From NIOZ-UU13 sp032250555 (GTDB lineage: Bacteria > Planctomycetota > Phycisphaerae > Sedimentisphaerales > Anaerobacaceae), in NCBI GenBank assembly GCA_032250555.1, contig JAVVFI010000018.1, positions 1-25,812 on the forward strand: a stretch of 25,812 bases of DNA. The letters are read 5' to 3'. Below the pieces are notes generated by a model, which saw only the letters and a list, made by a program, of their open reading frames with translations, was not told where the DNA came from and did not search any database. The position numbers and the translations under genes were made by a program. Shown in pieces: positions 6,907 to 14,400 of the stretch (the stretch's first letter is position 1; every line of letters begins with the position of its first letter).

Positions 6907-9435
6907 ATGAAAAACCCCATTGGACTGAACGCTTTAATTCTGGCTACAGTATTAGCTCTTGTTCCGATTCAGAACACCGCCGCCCAGGGAACCCGCAGCG
7001 ACTATGAACGAGCGTTAAATCTGAAGAAAATCACAGCCAATAAAGTTTTTAAGAACCGGGTTGCTGCCCATTGGCTGGATGATAATGCACAATTCTGGTA
7101 TCGCAACGACCTGAGCAAAGAGAGAAATGAGTTTATTCTCGTCAATGCTGAAACCGGTGTACGGCAAAGAGCTTTTGACCATAAGCGTCTTGCGGCAGCA
7201 CTATCCAAAGCCACCGGAAAAGAAATCCAGGCAGACCAGCTTCCAATTGATAATCTCGAATTCAGCAAGTCCGGTTCAGAAGTTCTGTTCAGGAGCCAAA
7301 GTAAAAGATGGAAATGTGATTTGCAAAATTATGAGATTCAGGAGGTCTTACAAGAGGAACAAGAGATTACATCGCTTGAACCGCTCGGTCGGCTCAGTGC
7401 AAGTGCTCGGACCGGCGAAGAGACTTCCATCACATTCATTAATCGCACTAAGAACGATGTGAAGATTTATTGGCTGGATTCTGAGGGGCAGCGACGTCAC
7501 TATGCCACGATCCACACAGACCAGATTCATCAGCAGCATACATTTGCCGGACACGCATGGCTGGTAACCGACGACGCCGGAAAGACCCTGGCTGTGTTTA
7601 CAGCCACTGAAGAAGCAGCAGATGCTTTAATAGACGATAACCTTGATAACAGGACTATCAAACGACAACAAAAGAAAGAAACAAAGCGAAGTGGTGAGTC
7701 TCTCGATGGTAAATGGCTCGCCTTTATCAAAGACTATAATCTCTGTGTTCGGAATCTTGAAAGCGGGAAGGAGTTTACTCTCAGCAGTGACGGCACTGAA
7801 AAAGACGCATATTCGAAACGTTTTCGATGGTCCGGGGATTCTGAAAAAATCGTCGTGCTGCGTACTCAGAAAGGTGATGACAGGAAGATTCACCTTATCG
7901 AATCGTCGCCCAAAGACCAGTTACAACCCAAGCTGCATACAATTTCTTATACTAAACCAGGGGACCGCATTGATATTTCAAAGCCGCAATTGTTCAACGT
8001 CGTTCTTAAGCGGCAAATTCCTGTTTCAGATAAACTTTTCGAGAATCCCTGGAGAATTTCGGATATTCGCTGGTCACCAGATTCAAAACGGTTTACTTTT
8101 CTCTACAATCAACGTGGTCACCAGGAGTTGCGTATAATAAACGTAAATGCCGAGACGGGGGAAACCTCCATTATCGTTGATGAGCAGAGCAAAACATTCA
8201 TAGATTATGCAGGCAAGCAATTCAGTCATTACCTCGACGACACGAATGAGATTATCTGGATGTCGGAACGTGACGGCTGGAACCATCTTTATCTTTACGA
8301 TGCAAAAACCGGTTGTGTAAAAAACCAAATCACTAAAGGACAATGGGTAGTCCGCGGTGTCGAGAAAATCGATGAAGCCAAACGACAAATATGGTTTAGG
8401 GCCGGCGGTATCCGTGAAAGACAGGATCCTTACTATGTCCATCTCTGCCGGATTAATTTTGACGGCTCAGGCCTTATCGTGCTGACCGAAGGAGATGGTA
8501 CGCATGAAGTTGTGTTTTCACCGGATCGCCGATTCTTCTTCGACCGATGGTCCAGAGTTGACCAGCCCCCAATTACCGATTTGCGCGATTCCAACGAGGG
8601 AAAACTAATTTGCGAATTGGAACGGGCCGACTGGAGTGAACTGCTTAAGACCGGTTGGCATCCACCAGAGCGATTTGTCGCAAAAGGTAGAGATGGTAAA
8701 ACAGATATCTATGGTATCATTATTCGCCCAAGCAATTTCGACTCGAATCGAAAGTACCCTGTGATTGAACAGATTTATGCTGGCCCACATGGTGCTTTTG
8801 TCCCGAAATCCTTCGGTATAAAAATCCGCCAGCAAGCTATTGCTGAACTTGGTTTTATTGTTGTTCAGATCGACGGCATGGGTACCTCACACCGCTCAAA
8901 AGCATTCCATGACGTCTGCTGGAAAAATCTGGGCGACTCAGGCTTTCCCGACCGTATTCTTTGGATGAAAGCTGCCGCCGCAAAGTATCCCCAGATGGAT
9001 ATTACACGAGTTGGTATCTACGGTGGTTCAGCGGGCGGGCAAAGTGCATTACGCGCACTGCTGGCTTACGGTGATTTCTATAAAGTTGCTGTTGCCGACT
9101 GCGGTTGTCATGACAACCGAATGGACAAAATCTGGTGGAATGAACTCTGGATGGGCTGGCCAATTGGGCCGCATTACGAAGAACAATCGAACGTTACACA
9201 AGCTCATAAACTACAAGGCAAACTTCTGCTTACTGTAGGAGAACTCGATAAGAACGTGGACCCCGCTTCGACTATACAGGTGGTCGATGCTCTCATTAAT
9301 GCAGATAAGGATTTCGATATGCTGGTAGTACCGGGCCGCGGTCATGGTGTTGGTGAAACGCCCTATGCCAGCCGGAGGCGTATGGATTTTTTTGTGCGTC
9401 ACCTGCTGGGTGTAGAGCCACGCAGTAAGCCGTGA
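6907..9435 (+). CDS. Secreted dipeptidyl-peptidase-IV-type serine peptidase (S9) with VHL-like insert
   Basis: 842 residues with a signal peptide (MKNPIGLNALILATVLALVPIQNTAAQ). The N-terminal two thirds is a DPPIV-type propeller, with blades such as IRWSPDSKRFTFLYNQ, IIWMSERDGWNHLYLYDA and VVFSPDRRFFFDRWS. The C-terminal alpha/beta hydrolase (from about 600) has the complete triad: Ser708 in GGSAGGQ, Asp781 in GELDKNVDP and His813 in GRGHG. The DGMGTSHRSKAFHD segment is typical of S9 enzymes. Between about 166 and 240 lies a short beta domain (ITFINRTKNDVKIYWLDSEGQ, then AGHAWLVTDDAGKTLAVF) that resembles the von Hippel-Lindau beta domain. AGGAGG lies 13 nt before the ATG. It should cleave peptides outside the cytoplasm, probably X-Pro dipeptides, by family. 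It is second in the operon with the glycosidase. Confidence 0.9.
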   Translation: MKNPIGLNALILATVLALVPIQNTAAQGTRSDYERALNLKKITANKVFKNRVAAHWLDDNAQFWYRNDLSKERNEFILVNAETGVRQRAFDHKRLAAALSKATGKEIQADQLPIDNLEFSKSGSEVLFRSQSKRWKCDLQNYEIQEVLQEEQEITSLEPLGRLSASARTGEETSITFINRTKNDVKIYWLDSEGQRRHYATIHTDQIHQQHTFAGHAWLVTDDAGKTLAVFTATEEAADALIDDNLDNRTIKRQQKKETKRSGESLDGKWLAFIKDYNLCVRNLESGKEFTLSSDGTEKDAYSKRFRWSGDSEKIVVLRTQKGDDRKIHLIESSPKDQLQPKLHTISYTKPGDRIDISKPQLFNVVLKRQIPVSDKLFENPWRISDIRWSPDSKRFTFLYNQRGHQELRIINVNAETGETSIIVDEQSKTFIDYAGKQFSHYLDDTNEIIWMSERDGWNHLYLYDAKTGCVKNQITKGQWVVRGVEKIDEAKRQIWFRAGGIRERQDPYYVHLCRINFDGSGLIVLTEGDGTHEVVFSPDRRFFFDRWSRVDQPPITDLRDSNEGKLICELERADWSELLKTGWHPPERFVAKGRDGKTDIYGIIIRPSNFDSNRKYPVIEQIYAGPHGAFVPKSFGIKIRQQAIAELGFIVVQIDGMGTSHRSKAFHDVCWKNLGDSGFPDRILWMKAAAAKYPQMDITRVGIYGGSAGGQSALRALLAYGDFYKVAVADCGCHDNRMDKIWWNELWMGWPIGPHYEEQSNVTQAHKLQGKLLLTVGELDKNVDPASTIQVVDALINADKDFDMLVVPGRGHGVGETPYASRRRMDFFVRHLLGVEPRSKP

Positions 9436-9475
9436 ATCGAAAGCAGGACACATAACAATAACTCTTTTATAAGCG

Positions 9476-9529
9476 CAAAAAAGAAGGAGACAGGCGATTT
9501 GTTATCAGCTTTTCATTCACCCAGTCTCC
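9476..9529 (-). terminator. Intrinsic terminator of the predicted small RNA
   Basis: On the minus strand GGAGAC (9529-9524), with two further G-C pairs after one mismatch, pairs with GTCTCC (9491-9486) across a long loop of about 26 nt. It is followed directly by TTCTTTTTT (9485-9477). The loop is longer than ideal, but the U-tract is strong. Confidence 0.5.
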
Positions 9530-9607
9530 ATATTGCATAGTGCCTTTACATGCATTTTCGTGTTTAATGCTTTATAGCGTAAGCCGCTACTACTTGCACT
9601 CACAACT
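9477..9607 (-). ncRNA. Predicted small RNA (orphan, about 130 nt)
   Basis: No gene lies here, yet the minus strand has a perfect consensus promoter (9614-9642) and, about 80-130 nt downstream, a hairpin followed by a U-tract. The RNA would run from about 9607 to about 9477. Predicted structures in order: AGUGC pairing with GCAUU around an inner UAGCG/CGCUA hairpin (about 9568-9600); UGCAU pairing with AUGCA; and the terminator stem GGAGAC/GUCUCC. Nothing lies downstream in the same direction except the antisense 3' end of the S9 peptidase, so it is not an obvious leader or riboswitch. I do not recognise 6S, SRP, tmRNA or a known riboswitch core. A trans-acting sRNA, or one acting on the convergent peptidase transcript, is possible. 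A short ORF (9467-9538) is discussed under rejected items. Confidence 0.6.
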
Positions 9608-9613
9608 TAATTA

Positions 9614-9642
9614 ATTATACACAATATCAATAGCTGTGTCAA
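9614..9642 (-). promoter_or_regulatory. Perfect consensus sigma70 promoter of the small RNA
   Basis: Minus strand TTGACA (9642-9637), a 17-nt spacer, TATAAT (9619-9614), with TG two bases before the -10. All 12 core bases match. It points away from the gene at 9887 and has no protein-coding gene downstream, which is the main argument for a small RNA. Confidence 0.7.
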
Positions 9643-9765
9643 GACAATTTAGTGATATAGCTGGTATTCTCTTTTAATTTTAAGGTCCGATATTCTAACG
9701 CCAAATTTATAATATCCCTAAGGGTGTTTTGGTCATTTAATTACTTTTTAAGAGTTTGATATTGA

Positions 9766-9795
9766 TTGATTGCTCGTAAAATTTACGAATATAAA
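9766..9795 (+). promoter_or_regulatory. Promoter of the ABM-alcohol dehydrogenase pair, with operator in the spacer
   Basis: TTGATT (9766-9771), an 18-nt spacer, TATAAA (9790-9795). Predicted start is near 9802, giving a leader of about 85 nt. The spacer carries the perfect inverted repeat TCGTAAA-A-TTTACGA (9774-9788), the usual place for a repressor or a MerR-type activator site. The -35 matches only 4 of 6, which fits a regulated promoter. Confidence 0.45.
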
Positions 9796-9886
9796 TAGCA
9801 GATTTCAGAGATATTAAGAATCATTTGTTTACAGGCAGCTTATTTGGTAAACTTATATTTTTGGATGACACTGTAAGGAGAATGTT

Positions 9887-10195
9887 ATGTTGGTAGTCCA
9901 CGTTTTTGTTCATGTAAAATCTGATCAAGTTCAAGCATTTCAGCAAGCCTCTCTTGAAAATGCCCGTAACAGCATTCAGGAACCGGGTATTGCACGATTT
10001 GATATTATTCAACAACAAGATGATTTAACACGTTTCGTGCTGGTTGAGGTTTATCGAACAACAGATGACCCGGCAAGGCACAAAGAAACAGCTCATTATA
10101 AAAAATGGCGAGATACTGTTGCAGATATGATGGCTAAGCCGAGGACCAGTATTAAATACACAAATGTATTTCCTGATGAACAGGGCTGGGATTAA
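9887..10195 (+). CDS. Antibiotic-biosynthesis-monooxygenase (ABM)/LsrG-like small protein
   Basis: 102 residues; AAGGAG lies 6 nt before the ATG. The whole chain is one ABM ferredoxin-like domain: VVHVFVHVKSDQVQAFQQASLENARNSIQEPGIARFDIIQQ, then RFVLVEVYRTTDDPARHKETAHYKKWRDTVADMM. This pattern (PG...FD...; EVY; H...T.HY..W) matches the LsrG/quinol-monooxygenase-like group that handles autoinducer-2 breakdown or small quinone or aldehyde substrates. No lsr operon genes are nearby, so it is not named lsrG. The iron-type alcohol dehydrogenase follows 31 nt later; the two are probably co-transcribed and may act on the same small carbonyl compound. Confidence 0.85.
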   Translation: MLVVHVFVHVKSDQVQAFQQASLENARNSIQEPGIARFDIIQQQDDLTRFVLVEVYRTTDDPARHKETAHYKKWRDTVADMMAKPRTSIKYTNVFPDEQGWD

Positions 10196-10226
10196 TTGCA
10201 GAATTTAATCTTGAGCATGAGAGATA

Positions 10227-11378
10227 ATGAGATTTGAATTTGCGACCACTACTCATATAATTTTCGGCTCCGGGACAATCCTGGACGTCGCGCCCATGGC
10301 AGCCAAGATGGGAAAACGTGCTGATGTTGTTACAGGGCAAAGTCTCGAACGAGCCGAGCCGCTGTTAGAAAATTTAAAACAACAGGGAATCGAATATGTC
10401 ACGTTCAGTGTTACCGGTGAGCCAACAACAATTATAGCAAAGGCAGGTATTGAACAGGCCCGCCGAGCCCAAAGTGATTTAGTAATCGGCATTGGCGGTG
10501 GAAGCGCTTTAGATACGGGTAAAGTCATCGCCGCAATGCTGACCAACATCGGTGAGCTGGAGGATTACCTTGAGGTTGTCGGTCGTGGTAAGCCGCTAAC
10601 TCAAAGCCCGGTACCTTATATTGCGATTCCTACTACGGCGGGAACAGGGGCCGAGGTCACCCAAAATGCTGTGCTGAGTGTACCTGAGCATCAGGTCAAA
10701 GTAAGTTTGCGCGGTCCATTTGTATCTGCCCGTTTGGCCGTGGTTGATCCAGTGCTGACTCATTCAATGCCACCATCTATTACAGCCAGTACAGGTTTGG
10801 ATGCGCTCACTCAACTCATGGAGGCCTATGTTTCCAATAATGCCAATCCATTGACAGATGGTATATGCCGAGAGGGTCTAAAGCGAGCAGGCCGTTCTTT
10901 ACTGCAAGCTTATGAAGACGGCAGCAACTCTACCGCCCGTGAAGATATGGCATTGGCAAGTCTATTTAGCGGTTTAGCTCTCGCTAACGCAAAATTAGGA
11001 GCTGTGCATGGTTTTGCCGGTCCGTTGGGTGGAATGATTTTGGCCCCTCATGGAACAATATGCGCCCGGCTTTTGCCGTATGTTATAGAAGCAAACGTAC
11101 AAGCTTTGCAAAAACGCTCGCCCGGCTCACCGGTATTAGCTCGTTATGATGAGGTAGCCCAACTGCTTAACAGAAGTACGGCAACCACATTCGATGGGGT
11201 AGAGTGGGTGCGTAATATTTGCCAGGCATTAAAAGTGCCGCCTCTATCGAAATTTGGATTGAAAGAGCGGGATTTTTCGGCAGTAGTTGCGAAAGCTCAA
11301 AAGTCAAGCAGTATGAAAGGGAATCCGATTTCATTGACAGAAGATGAATTGATGGAAATTCTGAAGAAAAGCCAATAG
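10227..11378 (+). CDS. Iron-containing (type III) alcohol dehydrogenase family protein
   Basis: 383 residues, the usual family length. The nucleotide-binding half shows IGIGGGSALDTGKVIAAM and IPTTAGTGAEVTQNAVL. The metal site is partly atypical: Asp192 and the pair His261 (GAVHGFAGPLG) and His275 (APHG) sit where FucO has Asp196, His263 and His277, but the position of FucO His200 is Gln196 (LDALTQLMEAY). Members with DALTQ form a recognisable subgroup, so this may alter metal choice rather than abolish activity. The ribosome site is weak (GAGAG before ATG), suggesting coupling to the ABM gene 31 nt upstream. The protein is predicted cytoplasmic; the substrate is an unknown alcohol or aldehyde, and a maleylacetate-reductase-like activity is also possible. 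Confidence 0.9.
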   Translation: MRFEFATTTHIIFGSGTILDVAPMAAKMGKRADVVTGQSLERAEPLLENLKQQGIEYVTFSVTGEPTTIIAKAGIEQARRAQSDLVIGIGGGSALDTGKVIAAMLTNIGELEDYLEVVGRGKPLTQSPVPYIAIPTTAGTGAEVTQNAVLSVPEHQVKVSLRGPFVSARLAVVDPVLTHSMPPSITASTGLDALTQLMEAYVSNNANPLTDGICREGLKRAGRSLLQAYEDGSNSTAREDMALASLFSGLALANAKLGAVHGFAGPLGGMILAPHGTICARLLPYVIEANVQALQKRSPGSPVLARYDEVAQLLNRSTATTFDGVEWVRNICQALKVPPLSKFGLKERDFSAVVAKAQKSSSMKGNPISLTEDELMEILKKSQ

Positions 11379-11424
11379 CGAGGGCGCTTCTTATCAGACA
11401 CTTTTTTCTGCTTTCCTTAAAATT

Positions 11425-14400
11425 TTACGGATTAACTGTTCCGGGTGAAGGTGATGAGGAAGTCCAGTTTGCGGGGTCGTTGCCGTAGTTTTGCGGAGAG
11501 ATCCGTGACAAAGATACCAAGCCATCGTCCGGGATTGTAGGCCAATGGTCAACTCCATCTGGGGAATTCTCAGGATGAGAGCCATCACTGTAACTTATCC
11601 TGTCAACGCGAATATCATAAAGTGTGCCGGACTCATCCACGTCACCTGGCATCGAAAGCTCAAGCCTCTCGCCGGTATTATTTAAGGTGCCGCTGTATGG
11701 ACCAAGAATCTTCTCAACAGGAACCATCGGATACCGCCAGGAAAACGCCTCCGGGTCCTTGACCACCAGCAAATATCCGCCGGCAGGTATAGTAACTGGA
11801 ACATCAGCAGGAAAGATAAATTCAATGCCGTCGGTGAACTTCCACGGCTGAGCTTTTTCAAAATTATATAAAGAAACAGGTTCGCTGCTGATATTGAGAA
11901 GTTCTATATATTCATACTGGTCGTTGGTATATGAGCCTCCATCAGGCCAAGACGGATTGTACATAATCTCGTTGATGACTATCGGGCCGACCTTTGGATA
12001 AGCATTAGCTGAGCCTGGAGTATTCTCAGACATCGGTACAAAGTTGTAATTGCCAGTACTGGACTTATAGTATCGGCCAAAAGATACGCCGGTCTCGGAG
12101 CCACCGAAATCCTCTACATTACGATAGCCTGTTAAAAGACCGTTTTCGGCGGAGCTTAAATATAACCTTTCACCATTCTCGCTCAGGGAAAAGGTCTGAT
12201 AAGCACCTGGAGCAGCTATGTTCCTGAAATGCTGGTCTTCGTAGAAAACGATATATCCATCCGGAGCAATTATTGTCCCGGGGTCGATCTGGTATTTCAT
12301 AAGATCAGAGCTGCTGTCACTAAGGAACCAGCCTCCAATGTCGATAGCAGTACCGGTGGTATTATGCAGCTCTATCCAGTCTGCGGCATCGGCGTGTGAA
12401 TGAGCTAAGACCTCGTTAATAACCACTGCGCCGAAGTCGGGAACAATGCCGCTGTCATCTTCGCCCGGTGAACCGCTGAGATATGCACTTGCACGCCATG
12501 AGTCTTTCTCATTCCAATCGTATGGATCTGTATTGGCAGGGTCAATTATTGTCAGAGAGAAACCATGGCCATCGGCAATAGAGCGCCAGCGGTCTTTGTA
12601 CTCGAAGTCCAGAATTGTTTGGCCAATGGCATCTTCAAGTTTTATTCGCTCTCCGGCATTATTCAAGCTGCCGGTGTATTGGCCGGCAATATTAAGGGTG
12701 GTGCCGTATCTTATCTCGAAGGCGTCGATGTCCTGAACTACTAAGACATATTCGCCGGGTGCAAGCTCTATGTTCGGGAATGTAAAATCAATTCCGTTTG
12801 AAAATTTGGCCAGATTCAGATTAATAGTTACGGCCCCGATGTTTTTCAGTTCAATGTACTCGGTATTCGGATTAAAAGGATTATACATAATCTCTGTGAC
12901 GCGCAGGTTTTCTGCTAATGGATCTACAGCAAAGATCGCCTCGTTCAACGAACTCCACGTGTCGCCTTTAAATATGCAGGCTTTGATGTGAGCGCTGTGG
13001 TCCAGAGTGACTGGCTCAGTATATTGAAATACATTAGGCAAAGAGCTACCGCTTTGAGAAGGAATGTTTTCCTCGGCAATTAGTTCGGCAGAGATTAGAA
13101 AATCAGAATCAACCGTGGATGAATTCAAACCCTGGATGGCCAAGATGTTGTTATTGGTTTGAAGCGTTTCAAGGAAAGCTGAAATGTTTATACTCTCGAA
13201 ATTAACTGCCTCAGAGTCGGAGTGGGCGACATCGGCACCGGAATTCCACTGCGGCGTGCCGGTAAAATTGCGTCTGGCCACTTCGATGCCATTGATGTAG
13301 GCGATGAATCCATCGTCGTAGCGGATATTTAGCGTCATAAAATCAAAGTTAGCAGGACCACTGTCAAAAGAAAACGGGATACGGATGTAACATGTAGAAT
13401 TTTTTCTGGCCATAAGGCCACCGATATCAAGGCTGATGAGGTTTTCATAGCCTACTCCCCTTTCAAACCCAATGCCACCCGGGCCCGCGAGGCTCTCCAA
13501 CCATGCTGAGTCATCGAAGGGCCCGCCACCTTTCCAATTGTCACTGACGGGATCCATAGGTACAAACGCGCGCTTATTGTCACTTTCGCCAACAAGAGTA
13601 GTACTAATTGTTTCACCCGGTTCGATTACTGTCAGGCGCGGATCGGTACCATCGAGAGTGTAATAAATAGTACCAAACGAAGCAGACATTGTAAGATTAA
13701 ATCCCTGATTAACCCGACCGCCCTGCCGGCTGAAGAGCGGCGGAGCAGTGGCAAATTCAGCGGCAATTTGAGTATCCATCCATGTCACCCGATCCTGGAG
13801 CCACCCCTTCATCCAGTCTATTTCTTCCTGATAAGTCTGAGCAATAAACCAGTTCGGCCACACATAAGTACCAAGAATCTTCCAGCGATCAAAGTTGCGG
13901 ACCTGTGCTTCACCGAGCAGATCGACGACATCATCAATGTCCTGAAGCAACATACCAGTATCAAACAAACTTTGTCGCAGAACAAACCACCTGTCGGCGT
14001 AACGCGACTGAAACTCCGGGTCTTCAAACAGGCGACGCCACCAGGGATAGTCACCAGCACTTATCAGGGGGTAGTACCACCCAGTGGGTATCCAGCCTTC
14101 AAGATAATCGGCATTGCCGAGTGATAAGTTGTAATCCCAGGCAGGCCCCATATTCAACTTACCGCCTCTGTCCTTGAACATATATGTACTGAGGCGAAAG
14201 CCATCGATATTTTTAGTTAGTTCGACAAGAATGTGTATGTTAATAAATGAATCGACATCTATATATTTAGCATATCCATCGATAGGATCAGTAAAGTTCG
14301 GTCCATACAACACAGCCTCGAACTCATCGATATAGCCTTTGATCCAATCCTTCTGTTCTTGTGTGATTTCTTCTTTATCAGGCTCCAGGTGTATCAGGCT

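Larger units (their letters stand above)
9436..9886. other. AT-rich intergenic region of about 450 nt
   Basis: It holds the predicted minus-strand small RNA with its promoter (9477-9642) and the plus-strand promoter/operator of the ABM-ADH pair (9766-9795). The stretch 9643-9765 shows no convincing ORF or structure apart from a short CCCTAAGGG palindrome near 9716-9724. No clear plus-strand terminator was found for the peptidase gene. Confidence 0.6.

Noticed and set aside
9467..9538. 23-codon ORF on the minus strand inside the predicted small RNA, with AAAGG 4-5 nt before the ATG
   Set aside because: It runs through the terminator hairpin and the U-tract, so it could not be fully transcribed if the terminator works. 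A dual-function RNA is possible but not supported.
11379..11424. Possible bidirectional terminator AGCG-AGGG-CGCT between the convergent alcohol dehydrogenase and CotH genes
   Set aside because: Only a 4-bp stem, and the T-runs are displaced from the stem on both strands.
13905..14177. Several 60-160 codon frames opposite or out of phase with the large genes (for example 13905-14177, 7643-8137, 21198-21701)
   Set aside because: They lie wholly inside confidently assigned genes, lack ribosome sites and show no recognisable domain.
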